Shown here: in pieces, positions 1 to 11,899 of the stretch | How positions within the stretch are numbered: position 1 is the first letter of the stretch | Layout of the letters: each line of letters begins with the position of its first letter | NCBI RefSeq assembly: GCF_002994745.2 | Contig: NC_037092.1 | Span: forward strand, 17,661,501-17,725,500 | Source of the DNA: Rosa chinensis | Taxonomy: Eukaryota; Streptophyta; Magnoliopsida; Rosales; Rosaceae | DNA length: 64,000 nucleotides | Direction: 5' to 3' | Made by a program: the position numbers and the translations under genes | Notes under the pieces: model-generated | What the model was told of the DNA's origin: nothing | Database searches by the model: none | The model's input: the letters and a program-made list of their open reading frames with translations, nothing else

Positions 1-134
1 ATGAATCAACTATAAAATAGGTTGATATGATTAAGCTTGTAAGATAATAACTCTTCAGAAATGAAACGAATTACAAAACATTCATTAATAAGAACGCAAA
101 ATAAGTGTTATAACATAAAACTCGTCATGTTTAC

Positions 135-357
135 CTTCCCAAATAGATAAACAGTGCCCATATTAGGTCCATAGAACTCTTCGTAAGCATCAAGCATGTA
201 AAAGGGCAGTGACCCATCTGATTCCAGATCAAAATCCGAACTCCCTTCACTAATTGAGTCACTTTTGACCTCCACATTGCCGCTGCCACCTGTAAGCTCG
301 GCCCCACCAGTCATCGCGGCCTTCCATCCTGCCATAACATCCAAAACAACCACTGCT
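135..357 (-). CDS. Exon of a DNA polymerase alpha catalytic subunit-like gene, partial
   Basis: Reading the minus strand, an acceptor AG near 358-359 opens a frame ending at a GGAAG/GTAAAC donor near 135. The end of the translation (DGSLPFYMLDAYEEFYG, then MGTVYLFGK) resembles the N-terminal region of the large catalytic subunit of replicative DNA polymerase alpha, upstream of its exonuclease-like and polymerase domains. The preceding part is Ser/Asp/Glu rich and looks like the poorly conserved linker of that region. In the full protein this subunit extends RNA-DNA primers in the nucleus together with primase. Only one exon is visible. The rest would lie left of position 1, so I cannot say whether this is a live gene or a fragment. 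The match is from memory of the family, and the exact acceptor is uncertain by a few bases. Confidence 0.55.
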
Positions 358-1356
358 CTGTTAAAAACTGGGTTAAACCATATGTACCCCAATTTCCACC
401 AACAAAGCACCATAGTGTATTGATACCACAGTAACCATTCTCAATATGTAAACCACTAAACTAATCCTGCTTCCCTTCTCTCTCAACCCATTTTGAAAAA
501 GAAAAAAAATATATATCAATCAAAATGGCCAAGTAGTAAACACACTCCATTCAAACACAATTATTAATGCTTCTTCCAAAGTCCAAACATATATAAGTTA
601 CTGCATGTTAACCATCAATGGGTTAAACCATATATAAGTTACTCCATCAATGGGTTGAGAGAATCTGAGAACAAATGAAGTTTTTAAATATGAACCTTAA
701 AAAACAGAGACTCACCCATATTAAAAACACCAATGAAGTTTCCTCCAACTGTTTCCTATAACCGCAACAGTCGCAAAAAAGATACAAAACAGATACATAA
801 CTAAAGATACAATCTTCAAAATCTACGATATGGGATCCAAAACCAATACATCAAACAATTCAATGCTTTACCAAAACAGATACAAGTCTACAAATGCAAC
901 TCAATTTCAAATTTTCAAGTCCAAAGTCAAAACAGAAAGGCAAAAAGTGACTGATGCAATTCGAACCCAGAAATCCAGAAGGACAAAACAGATCACATAT
1001 CCAATTTTCATCTCATATCAGTCATATGTATAGCGTATAGCAAAAGAAACAGATGCAATTCGAACCCAGAAATCGAAGCAAGAAAGATGGCAGCAACTTA
1101 CCAAGCTTGAAGTTTCCAAAATCGAGTCGACAACTGAAATTGAAGCTGCTTCACCTAGTAGAGTTCGAGCCAAACCCAGACTTGAAGATTGAAATTGAAT
1201 ACCCAGAAGCAGAAATTAAGAGGAAGCCATAAATCGATTAAAGAGTGAAGACCCAGAAGCAGAAATTAAGAGAAACAGAAACCCAGACTCACCGTGCACC
1301 GTCAGTCCATCACGGCGTCACCGTCGAAGAAAGAAAAGGCGTCATGCGGCCGTGCC
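358..1356 (-). other. Upstream flank of the polymerase-alpha-like exon; no certain gene
   Basis: No convincing long coding frame is present. On the minus strand a stretch near 1105-1180 ends in a plausible donor (GCTTG/GTAAGTT, about 1102-1106) and could be a 5' exon of the polymerase-like gene, but it has no recognisable protein motif. Direct repeats of a short phrase (gatgcaattcgaacccagaa) occur at about 952 and 1052. Confidence 0.3.
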
Positions 1357-1437
1357 GGAGAGAGAAACAGAGAGAGAGAGAGAGAGAGAGAGGAGAGCGG
1401 GGCTACGGGAGAGAGAGAGAGAGAGAGAGAGAGAGGT
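1357..1437. repeat. GA/CT microsatellite
   Basis: Two (GA)n runs separated by a short GC-rich interruption. Long GA/CT runs are common in plant 5' leader regions. Reading frames across it (Arg-Glu or Leu-Ser repeats) are artefacts. Confidence 0.9.
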
Positions 1438-1879
1438 GAGCTTTAGAACCATGCTGGCACTTGGTGCTCGAAGTCGCACCAATCGAGGAGGATAAACTCC
1501 TTGGAGGTAGGTTGGACCAGTTGGGGTTCGGATCTCGGAGCAACGACGTGGTGGTGTTGGAAGAGAAACACCGGCAGAGGCGATGGCGCCGGTGAGGGGA
1601 CGGAGGCAGTAGTTCAATGAGGGAGAGACAGTAGTCGTGGAAAGAGAGCAGGAGAGGGAGGAGAGCGCTAGGGTTTCAGAGAAGAGCGAGAGAGAAAGAG
1701 CTGAACGCAGAGAACGAGCTCAGGTCGGGGACGCGAAGGAGGCAGTCAGAGACTCAGAGTGAGAGTCTATCGATTAGGGTTCGAAAGTTTTTAGATAAAG
1801 TGACTAAGTGTTGGGGGGAATTAAAATTTTAGACACCGCGTTTCTCAAACTTTTAAACTTAGTCCCTCCGCATTTTTGT

Positions 1880-2049
1880 AAATTTTTCGTACGAAACTTT
1901 TCTCATCGGTTTCTTTGGTGACTGATGTCCATAATAACAATAGAAATCGGTTTCTTCACAAACTGATGTTAACATGATTTTTAACATCAGGTGCAATCCT
2001 GACCGATTTTATAGTGGTGATGTCTAATGACATTATTCTAGTAGTGTTG
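1880..2049. mobile_element. Possible CACTA-type transposon terminus
   Basis: The stretch ends in TTATTCTAGTAGTG, whose complement begins CACTACTAGAA, close to the CACTA(C/G)AA ends of En/Spm elements. Upstream are repeated short motifs (atcggtttctt, ctgatgt) in both orientations, like subterminal transposase-binding repeats. No partner end or 3-bp duplication was located. Confidence 0.35.
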
Positions 2050-2059
2050 CTAAAATCGG

Positions 2060-3041
2060 GAAAAAGAAACTTTCCTAAACTAAAAGGATTCATTTAAGGA
2101 AATAACTAAGTAAATACGAGGAAATAACTGTTAAAACGTCGCATTAAAATGCTTCTATCACCCACTCGATCACATGATCATAATGTTTTATGTGCGCATT
2201 CATAAAACATAAACATGCAAGAGTTATCTGTAAACCAAAACCAAACAAACAAATTCACAACAAAGTACTTTCAAAACTAAGAATCAAAATATTGTCAAAA
2301 ACATGTCTTAGGGCTTCAAACCTCGCCACTAACAAAAGTAATTTAGTTATACATTGTCATAGTATAATAAAAATAGAGAAAAAGAAACAGATGGCGGGCA
2401 GATGAATAAGAAAGAGAGACAGAAGAGAAGGTGAAGGGTGCGGTCCTCTTCATTGTGTTGCAGAGGCTCTTTATATAGGAGATACACAACCCTAGTTTCC
2501 TTATTCAACTCTGCTTGTAATTTGCTTGAGGTTTCCTTCGATTGATGCACAATTTAATTACTTTCAAGCTAATAAAATAATTCCATGTCATTAAGATTGA
2601 GTCATCATCTCCAATTTGTATCCAAATATGATTGGGAAAAGCCTTTGGACGTCATAGACTCTAGAATCTTCATGTAAATATAAATTCCCGTCAAAAACCA
2701 GATTCACGCGCAGCTTGACCTTCCTGTACTAAATCGCGCATAACTTCTTCTAGAAAAATGATATAGATGAACCGTAAAAAGCTGCTGAAACTAGACATCC
2801 GAGGCTTTTCAAAAATATAAAGATCATTATCTGATTCGTTTTGAGCTGCTCTAAATGCTCTGTCGAAGTTGACTGATCTGCACAGGAAAATTTCCCGATT
2901 TCGCCTTTCTTGCGTCTTTTCTCCTTGACTCCACAAGAATCCTAAAACAATAAAACAAACATTAATACTTTCTATTAAGAGAAATAGCATGACAAAATGC
3001 AAGGAAATATTAATATAAATATCGCACATTATGCTCCTATC
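2060..3041 (-). mobile_element. LTR-like fragment, probably Ty3/gypsy
   Basis: On the minus strand the block opens TGATAGGAGCATAATGTGCG, a TG start typical of some large plant Ty3 LTRs. It contains a promoter-like stretch (ctttatataggag on the plus strand near 2470) but no protein domain. The left boundary is a guess and no second copy is in the window. The 112-codon open frame inside (2691-3029) has no recognisable domain. Confidence 0.35.
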
Positions 3042-3747
3042 AGGAATTTAGTGGGAGAAATTAAAAGTCACGGTTATAATAATAGTGTGCAAACAAAATA
3101 TACAGATAAGGGTGTGAATATTGTTAAGTATTTTTGTTTTTTCTATTCGTAGTTTGAATAATTATTTTATTTTGGCTTATGTATGCTGTCGTTTAGTTTG
3201 AAGACAGTGTTAAGATTTAAAGTCTCATAAATGACTTTTGTTAGCTTCAGTTTGGTAACTAATGTTTTCAGTTATAATTCCTTGGTATAAAGTTTGGAAT
3301 TTGATTGTTGCAATTGAATTGTCATTGTGGTTATCATTAAATAGCTATTTGTTGTCAGGTGGATTGAGTTGTGCCTTGCACAATGCTTCAGTTAAGTAAC
3401 AAACACATTTAGTTTAGGATCCACTAGTGTTGAAGTTGTGTTTGTGGTTTTGATATTCAAAGCCATACAGTTGGACTATAAGCATGTGTTTTACAGGTTG
3501 ATATACATTACATATGCTTGTTGATATCATATTAGTTTTGAGGCTTGTGTGAACTGCAGGAGTTGGTGTTAGTGGTTTTGAAGTGGTACGCTTTGCTAAA
3601 GTGTATTCCTTTTCGTAACCCTGCATCAGTAACTGCATTTTGACCAAGTCTGAATAGATTATGAGATTTTCATATTTTGGTGCGCACACTTATGTTGTTA
3701 TTTGGTTGATGTCTTTTGGTTCAATTGTTGTATAGACTGTGATAGTC
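3042..3747. other. AT-rich sequence without a recognised gene
   Basis: No protein domain, RNA gene or repeat boundary recognised. It lies immediately upstream of an LTR with a polypurine tract, so it may be the decayed 3' end of that element's internal region. Confidence 0.3.
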
Positions 3748-3759
3748 CAAGTGGGAGAA

Positions 3760-4162
3760 TGTAAGAAAATTTATGGACTTATCACATGTTTATTAAAGTA
3801 AACAACAATTGATAAATGATTTAGACTAAATAATATGAATATGGAAATAGAACTCAATTCTAGTAATCTAATCAATGTGTATATCTATTGGTAAGGGATA
3901 GAAATCTATTTATTGGATTATTAACTTAATTACAAAGATATGATATCATAAGGATTCTTAAGAGTGAAGTTTGAGTCCTATTGAACTTCCTTTATGGGAG
4001 GGGTTCAAGGCTAAACCTAACTCATATATAAGGATGTATAAGTCCCTGCAACCTCTATGACTAAGAGCATAAGTTCTTGCCCCATTCATAAGAAGCAAAA
4101 ACCTAGAGAATTGCAGAAGACTTGTGCTCGTGGCTGCTTCAATCAGTTCAATCGATCATACA
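3760..4162 (+). mobile_element. Putative 3' LTR of a Copia element
   Basis: A polypurine-like tract (CAAGTGGGAGAA, 3748-3759) directly precedes a 403-bp block beginning TGTAAG and ending CATACA, the TG...CA ends expected of an LTR. The tract phrase is typical of plant Copia elements just before the 3' LTR. A TATA-like sequence (catatataagg) occurs near 4023. No coding region or 5' LTR is recognisable to the left, so this is a truncated or solo remnant. Confidence 0.5.
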
Positions 4163-5889
4163 GGTACATGTGTCAATTTTAATTTATTTATCCTGGATGT
4201 ATACATATACAGTTGTGTCTATATTCTTGTGAATGATCTTGTGACAACTTTATGTATAAAATTGGTATTCAAAGTATTTTAATATTTGGTGGTTTTATTA
4301 TTTGGATATCTAAATTTGATATTTGGACATTTCTTACTTACTAAACCTTAAATTCACTTTTTTTAATATTTAAAAAGCTAAGTACACCTCCTTAATTTTT
4401 CCAAAACACCCTCTAACAATTAAATTTGCATTTTCAAAAAAAAAAAAAAAATTTCTTTTTTTAATCTATATCAATTCAACCATGAAGAATTTTGTGAGAG
4501 AGCTACCGACATTTTTGGTGTATTTTTAATGGCGAAACCAGAAAGTGATTATTAAGGGGATGAACAAGTAGACAATTACAAATTTTTTTGTTAATCTAGA
4601 TCATAGTTTTTTTGTTTGCTTTACAATATGAATAGTTCTAGAAAAGACTGCGGTTCTTAAATAAATAATATACAAGAAAAAGAGTTATTAATGACATTTT
4701 CTTACCACACATAGAAATGGCTGTCGTAAATTATTAAAAAAAAAACTGGGCGGTTATTTAAACCTTGCGCCGTAAATATCGGGGCTCATAGATTTTCGAC
4801 ACCTGATTTAAAAACGTCGCACAGTTGTCGTAAATAAAGGAAAACATGTTCGTTGGCAACATATTTGAAGTTGGAAGGAAAAAAGAAGAGGGGGGGGGGG
4901 GGGGGGGGGGGGTTTGTGTTTTATTCTTATCTCCTTATCTCCTATCTGAGACGGTCTCACCCTGGATCTTTTTATGATTTCTTTTCTGTTGCTCTTCCAA
5001 TTTGATTTCGACATTCACTTTGGGGTTGTCTATATATGGATCTCCAATGGTATCCTGTTTCTTTTAGTTTAATTCTTCAAATTCCATCACTTAATTTCCA
5101 ATTTTGGGAATGAATTCTTGTTTTTTTATGTGCAGAAATGGATATATCAGAGTCTGCGGCTAAACAACCATAGATGCTTTTGTCTACTTGAAGTATATTT
5201 GGTAATTGGTGCTATTTTATTCGGTAAAATTTATCAAATTATGCAATCTGAATTTGAATTCACTTATGACCTTTCGTTGTCAATAAAATTGTCACTGCAC
5301 CTAAAGTTTTAGAATACTCTAAATTATCTTAATGGTATTTGAAAGGGGTGTTAGATTTTCTATGCTGTTAAATCTTTAAGTTTTTATTTTTATTGACATT
5401 GTCTCTGATAATTTGGGGGTTTTATTTTTATGTTATATGAGTTCTTTTTGAATTACAAGTAGCTAAAAAAGCCATGAACTCTAGACAGGGGGAAGGTGGC
5501 CTCCATGGGTGGTGATGACTGAGAGAGATTGAAGCATTCGGAGAATGCTGTTAGTCTGTTAATACTCAATTAAATAATTAAGGTAGGAGTATTTTAAGTT
5601 CCAAATGTGCAGGAGATGTGTACAAAAGATTTTTGTGTAGTTTGTTTATGCATTTGATTTGGGTTTACCATTTTTCAGGTATTGTTAGAGAACAATGACT
5701 TCAGACTTTAGAGCCCCATCGCAAAGCCATAATGACGTGTGTGATCTGTCATAAATAATGGTTAACCATTTGCGACGCAATTTTTAGTGACTCGTGTTCA
5801 ACCATCGCAAAGCCATCGTAAAAAACTTTTTGCAACGCTTTTTCATATATTTACGACATTTTTCATCAGTAGTAAAAAGTCAATAATGG
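4163..5889. other. AT-rich intergenic DNA with CGTCGCA-type repeat remnants
   Basis: No gene recognised. Two patches (about 4690-4850 and 5700-5880) carry scattered motifs such as cgtcgca, gtcgtaaat and gcgacgcaa in both orientations, resembling the subterminal repeats of the CACTA-like element at 23972. They may be relics of the same class. Confidence 0.3.
4890..4912. repeat. Poly-G tract of about 23 bases
   Basis: An uninterrupted G run follows a purine-rich lead-in. Its exact length is likely to be polymorphic and error-prone in assemblies. Confidence 0.9.
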
Positions 5890-6235
5890 TTAATTGCATA
5901 TAAGTGCATCTTTAAATGTTTTTTTAGCCATAAGGCCGCCAACTAGTTTTTTTTCCCTCATAAGGCCACTAGATTAAAAATGGTGTTATATTTTAGATAT
6001 AAAAACCAAAATATTTACAAAAATTCCACTAGACTAAAAAGTCAACAATATATTCTCTCTCTCTCCTCTCCGGCGAGGTCTCTAGTTAACTCCAGCAGGT
6101 CTCCGGCCGACCTCCGGCCAACTCCAATGAGTCTCCAGCCGACCTCCGGTGGGTCTCCGGCGAACTACGGAGACCACAAAAGCTACCGTCGCTAGCAAAA
6201 AAAACTACTTTAGTGAGATTTCCGGCAACTTCCGG

Positions 6236-6720
6236 CGAGGTTACAAAAGCTACTGTCATTAGCAACAAAAGCTACTCTGATGAAATTTCCAGCGATCTTA
6301 TGTGAGGTCACAAAAACTATTGTCATCAGCAACAAAAGTTATTGTTACCAGCAACAAAAACTACTCTCAGCAACATTAAACGCTACTCCCAGCAACAAAA
6401 AAACTACTGTCACCAACATTAGAAACAAAAGTTACTTTCACTAGCAACAAAAACTACTGTCACTAGAAACAAAAGCTACTGTCACCAGCAACAAAAACTA
6501 CTCTCACCAGCAACAAAAACTACTCTCACCAATATCAAAAAAGGTACTCTCACCAACACCAAAATATACTCTAACCATCAGCAAATACTACTCTCACCAA
6601 CACTAAAAGCTACTACCAAGCAAAACAAAAGTTGTTCGTATAAATTGATAAAGCTATTATTAGAGACTAACAAAGCTACTCTCACTGACTGAGAAAGCTA
6701 TTACCAACCAACTAAAAGCC
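6236..6720. repeat. Minisatellite, unit agcaacaaaaactactctcac
   Basis: About twenty imperfect units of 20-25 bp built on AGCAACAAAA(A/G)CTACT plus a variable CTGTCACC or CTCACC spacer. It is preceded by CCGGC-rich repeats (6065-6235, cctccggc and gtctccggc motifs). The arrangement resembles the filler of the MULE at 24466, so this may also lie in a non-autonomous DNA transposon, but its ends were not found. Confidence 0.75.
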
Positions 6721-7480
6721 ACTATGAAACATTAAAACAACTATAAATTTACAATATCAAGCCTTTGATATGCTTGTTGAGTCACAAATTACTTATGCAA
6801 TTATGGCCCATAATTATGAAAATTGATTTGTCTTCCATGCTATTTTACCCTTTTTAATCCATTTCCTTTTATTTGTAGGAAACCTTGCATTGAGAATAAA
6901 ATGACTATTTGAGGCTTGAAATGCGGAGATTTGAAGCTAGGGGAAGAAGACACGGAGATTGGAAGAAAATTGCAAATCGACTTTTCCGGCGAGTTGCCAC
7001 TCATGGAGAGTCTTTTCTCCAGCAAAGGAGGACCATGGTTGTGAGAATTTCTCATAACTTGAAATTCAAATATCTGCCTACACCTTGTCCTTTTGTCACC
7101 TTGCCAATTTGGGACCATTTGGGGGACAATGGTGTAAGAGCATCTCTTGCACACTTGGGGACCAAAGAGGACACACATAGCTGATCAAAGAAAGGCCAAA
7201 GACCACTTATTCAGATCTCTTGACTCCATTCAATCATTTTCATCCTATCGAAGATCCAATTTTCTCTCTAAAGAAGACACCACTATTTCCACCACTAAAA
7301 CCACCATCTCCACCTCTAAAACCTCTACTTCCACCACTACATCCTCCATTTCCTCCACCACCCAACACCGCAACTTTGGTGACCCGAAAGAGGGGTTCCA
7401 CAGTGCCGCGACCACGAGCCAATGAGAAATCGAGATGTCATTGACATGTCACAAATGACATCCCGATAACTCATCAACCC
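6721..7480. other. Unassigned sequence with a CCACCA-rich patch
   Basis: No domain recognised. Positions 7270-7370 are a low-complexity run of accacc/tccacc triplets that creates spurious proline-, threonine- or glycine-rich frames on both strands. Confidence 0.4.
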
Positions 7481-9640
7481 GAAATCGCAAGGCCTTTTGG
7501 GTTTAGACTGTTGGTTTACAAAACACTTTCTTGGACAAAAGTCACAAAACATTCCAGCAACCGAACAACAGATCTTCGAAAGCGGAATTTAAAGTGGGCT
7601 AAAAGATTTGGGCCTACAATAGGAGCCCAATTTGGAAAATAACAAATCACTAGGTAAATACAAGTATGAGAGACGCGCCCCAGTGTTGTGGGTCTCCCGA
7701 GATTTTGTAAACGAGTAGGAAATAAATAAACAAGTAAATTAGTGAGAAAGTAAATAAACAAGTTACTTCAAATCCGGTAAAGGACCAAAACCATTTCTTG
7801 ATAAAGTCAAAAAGAAATGCGCCAAGTCGAGCCATTTGCCTCCTCTGTATGCTCCCCGACCACATACTCGAAACCTGCACACTGTTGTAGGGGTGAGATT
7901 TCGTCTTCGCATGCCTAATAGGGGCCGACCCAACCATGCTAGGTTTGAAAATAATAATAATAATCAAAAATATTTACTACATAATATTGTGCACGTTTAT
8001 CGAAAATACTTTAAAAAGAGGCAACGACAAACATTTATTTCTTTTATAAAGCATATGCAGTATGCTTCACACAATTTGGAGCTCCGAGATACTTACCTGC
8101 CGGCTAAACTAAAATAAATCGGTGACCAACCCGGTTCATCATCCTTCGAGAACCGGCCAACTACTTTGTAGTCCGGGTGACTATAAGTAGCGAAAGTGTC
8201 CATTTCCTGACCCTGAGTCTTCTATGACTGGTTCACTGTCTGTACTCACTCTTCCTCGACAAACATAGGAGCACAGCCCCCTCCAGAGCTTCACTGTTAT
8301 CGACACCGTGGGATCCCTAGGAATCTATGCGTCTAGGTCCCATTACTTTCAGGTCACAAGTACAAACATACATGGGGTACAGTATCTCAACATGCAAGTC
8401 TAGCCTCAGTTTTCACAATAAGCAATTATCATTTATGGAATCACGGATATCACGAGGCATCGACTATTGAACAACCAAAAACATACTTGCAGGCAACATA
8501 ATATTATACTAGAGCATTCCACATATAGAAAAGCCTCTAACAAGGAAGGGACAGCTCACCCTACCTGGATATGGAGTGCTCGTCCACATTCGGGTTCGTT
8601 CCCGACTTTCGATCATTTTTCCAAATCCATGTGAACATGCTCGAGTCCTTTATAATAAAATTAAACCAATAAGTAACTTGACTTCTTTATAACTCAACTA
8701 ACCGAGCAACCAAGGCATTTATTTAATTTTCCTTAAAGTCCATCGGATTATCCTTTTATAGATAAAATCTTTACCCATTCCCAAACAATCCAAATGGCAT
8801 AGCATGTTGTTAACGTTAGTGACCGAGGGGGTCTCTAGTTAGCTTTAGAGAGAGAGAGAGAGTGACACAAGATGTATAGTGGTTATCTAGTTAGCTTTTA
8901 TAGGTGAAGAAGCATGTTTGTGAAGGCAACTTTGCAAGGCCGGGAAGGTGGCTTCCCGACAACGTATTTGCGACTTCCGGATACCGTAGCGTAGCTTGAA
9001 CATAGAGCTACAAAATGCAAGTAGCGGTTGGGCCTCACCATGGCTTGTGGGTGTCCCAAAGAGGGTGTTACTTATGCTTGGTGAGATAGCAAACTAGTCA
9101 TGCTAGTAGGTATCTATAAGTCCCCGAAGTCCCCAAGTAAGAGGAGCTTCTTGGTTGGGGAGTTATAAGCACGAAGTCATCAAGCATAAGTACCCAGGCG
9201 GCACGGAGCCCCTACAAGTCCCCGAACTCCGTAAGCAAGAAGGGACTCTTTAACCTGCATAACAAAGACAAAAACACGCATATGTAGAATGCTCGTTGCA
9301 TTGGGCAACAAATGTGAGTTGTATTGATATGCGTTGGCATATGCGAATGTACGAGTAGCATGATACATGTCGATGTATACATGCAAATGACGCCGAGTAT
9401 GATCGGTTATGACGTAGAAACTCGATTGCATATGATAAATGTAAGTTGCATGAGCGCTGCGAAGGTAAGCGTTTGTAATTCGTGAATGATGAATACGTGA
9501 ACGCTTGTGTTTGTTTAGTTGTCACTCGTATTAATGGAACGCAAAAAGAATTCAATGTTCCATTAACGTGTGGTGTGTCGAGTAGACATGAGTGTAAAGC
9601 TCGTGGCAATTGCCTATTACATCTCTTGGAAAAATAAAGA
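7481..9640. other. Unclassified, probably retrotransposon-derived non-coding DNA
   Basis: No open frame with a recognisable domain. Several phrases (ggggccgacccaaccatgc near 7921; ctaggaatctatgcgtctagg near 8317) look like plant Ty3 LTR or leader sequence, and a short GA run lies at 8848-8862. It separates the decayed Copia at 9.65 kb from the minisatellite region. Confidence 0.3.
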
Positions 9641-9792
9641 CTTAAACAGAATTGGCGATCTATTGATCCTAGTCAGATTTGTAGTCTTCAACCCTTCACT
9701 CTAGATCATCTTCTTGCTCTTCTTGTTTCATATAGTGAGCTTCTCTTGCTTCATATTATGCTTTGTAGGCGGTGACAATTTCTTCACGAGCT

Positions 9793-10719
9793 CTACAAAT
9801 GTGCCCAATGACCGGATACTCCACATCGAGAACATACTTCTCTTTGCTCATTTAGATGGCTCTTAGTGTTGGTGGCGCCACCAACATGGCCAGAGGCGTT
9901 GCCTCCCTCACTATTTCCACGTTGACCTCTTCGGTTCCGTGTTTGCCTATTTTGGCCATTACTTTCCCAAGTAGAGCAATTATATGGACCAGGATGTCCA
10001 GAAGTATCCCTGAGATTAGGGTTTCGCTCTTGGCGCCCTCTCTTAGGGGCGTGACTATAATTAGATTCTGAAATATGCTCTGTTTCCACGGATCTCGAAT
10101 TATAGTTCTTCACAAGGATGTTGCCATGCTTTTCAGCGACATTCATAGCTCTAATGAGCTCATGAAACATTGTAATCCGTCCTGCAATAACATCGATTCG
10201 ATATTTCTTAGTAACCATCAATGCAGAGACAAGGAAGGTAGAGAGAGTTTTCTCAATCAAGATCACATCTGTGATCTCTTTACCACAAAATTCCATTAAA
10301 GATTTAATGTGAAGTGCATCTGAGTTGTAGTGAAGAACTAACTTGAAATCACAGAAGCGGAGGCTATGCCATCTCACTTCTAGGTCAGGAAGCAGGGAGT
10401 CACAGACGTTGCCAAATCTTTCTTTGAGTGAGACCCACAGCCTTCTGGGGTCTTCTTTATTCATGCACTCATACTGGAGTGAATCATCTATATGACGAGT
10501 CATTAGGATGATGGCTTTCGCCTTATTTGCCTGTAAGGCTACTCTATTTGCTTCCAAAGCTTGAGCTTGCTCAACAGTTAGCACGTCCTGGCTAGGCTCG
10601 AGAATCTTATCCACGATTTCATCGGCCTTGAGATGCTGGCAGACATCACGAACCCACCTGTGATATCCAGAGCTAGTTGTTCCTAATGGAGCAAAGTCCA
10701 ATTTGTTCAGGTTACTCAT
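9793..10719 (-). pseudogene. Copia gag-like protein, frameshifted at its zinc knuckle
   Basis: The start is ATG at 10719, preceded by a CTTTCAGG acceptor-like phrase that is also found before the gag at 57134. The frame encodes a typical plant Copia gag: N-terminal YHRWVRDVCQHL block, central WVSLKERFGN and LLPDLEVRWHSLRF blocks, a basic Arg/Asn/Gly-rich region, then CSRCGVSGHW. The knuckle should read C-X2-C-X4-H-X4-C. The frame instead hits a stop right after WAHL, while a neighbouring frame restores the last Cys and a Glu-rich tail (REE...). A single-base indel has therefore broken it. Gag normally packages element RNA in cytoplasmic particles. Confidence 0.75.
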
Positions 10720-11885
10720 CCTGAAAGAGAACAAGAAAAAGGGTTAGTTTTAGAGCGAGAAAAGCTACCACGAAAGCATATAAAATTTCTGAGTGTAGTC
10801 GCTCCCAAGAAATTATGAATTTTTGAGCGTAATCGCTTCCAAGAAATTAAGATTTCTGAGCGTAGTCGGTTCTAAGAAATCTAATTCCAAGAGGTATTGG
10901 ATTAGATTGAAACAACGACATAAGTGGTCATAAATTCTCTACAAACTCTAGGTTTGGATATCTCAACAAGCTCCAAGCTTGGTGTGAGCACGAACCCCCA
11001 TAGTTCGGCTTAATTAGGTCTTCCCTATGATGAAGAAAGGGGGGTAGAAGAAGGGAGGTTGCAAGTCCTCGAGAAAAGAAGAGAAAAACAATAAAAACTT
11101 CAAAAACTGGAACTAAATGAACCTTTAAAACATGCCTTGAAAAATGTAGAAAATTGCAGGAAAAATCGCCAGAATTTGGTTGCCGGAAGTCGTCGCCAGA
11201 GGTCACCGGAGCATGGTGGTGGTTTGCCGGAATTGTTTGGCGGTGGGCTACCATTCCTTTTTCTTTTTCCTTCCTTTTTTTTCCTTTTTCTTTTCTTTTG
11301 CTTTGCTTCGGCCCAGGCCCTTCTCTTTTTTTGCTTTTTCTTTTTTTCTGGGTTGGCCTTTTTTTTCTCTGATGCAGGCCGCACCTTCTAGGCCCGTTAC
11401 CTCCTTTTATTTTATTTTATTTCTTTTCCTCTTCTGGGCCGCCTCACTTTTCTTTCTTTTGGGCTGCTTCTTGCCCTGGGCTCGGCTAGGGAAAAGGCTG
11501 GACTGTTCCTTGCACTGGGCTCAGCTAGAGAAGGACTAGGCATCAATTTCCAACGGTTCACTGATGTGACAGTTTTTAGACCAGTCCGGCTACTTTCCGG
11601 CCGGTTTTGGTCCATTTTTCTCCGGTTCCCGATTTCTGGATTTAGGATGCCATCGTTGACGAAATATTCCTGCAGAATTCGGACAGGAAGGATTCGAACC
11701 GGGCAGGAAACTTCTTTTTCTTCTGGAGGCTGGTTCGGTGCTTTTCCGGTCAGTTCTGGTAATGCCGCCGGCGGTTCTAGGCTCCTGGGATCGAGAGATT
11801 TAAGGTATGTGGCGGGGGTCAAAAGGGTTTCAAGGTTTTGTATTCGGATTTAGGGTTTTGGCTATTAGGTTTTAGGGTTAGGGCG

Positions 11886-11897
11886 TCGTGCTGATAA
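11886..11897 (-). other. Primer-binding site TTATCAGCACGA
   Basis: Minus-strand TTATCAGCACGA next to the LTR. The same 12-mer follows the LTR at 55724. It differs from the TGGTATCAGAGC site used by the other LTR elements here. Confidence 0.6.
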
Positions 11898-11899
11898 CA

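Noticed and set aside
2691..3029. 112-codon minus-strand frame
   Set aside because: Lies in an LTR-like block, no recognisable domain and low coding character.
6236..6720. CRISPR-like array
   Set aside because: Repeats are contiguous and imperfect without unique spacers of constant length, and the DNA is plant nuclear.
7240..7422. Glycine-rich protein frame
   Set aside because: Produced by CCACCA-type low complexity; overlapping frames are equally open, no signal or RNA-binding motif.
11100..11540. Phe/Lys-rich overlapping frames
   Set aside because: Pyrimidine-rich leader of the degenerate Copia element; composition only.
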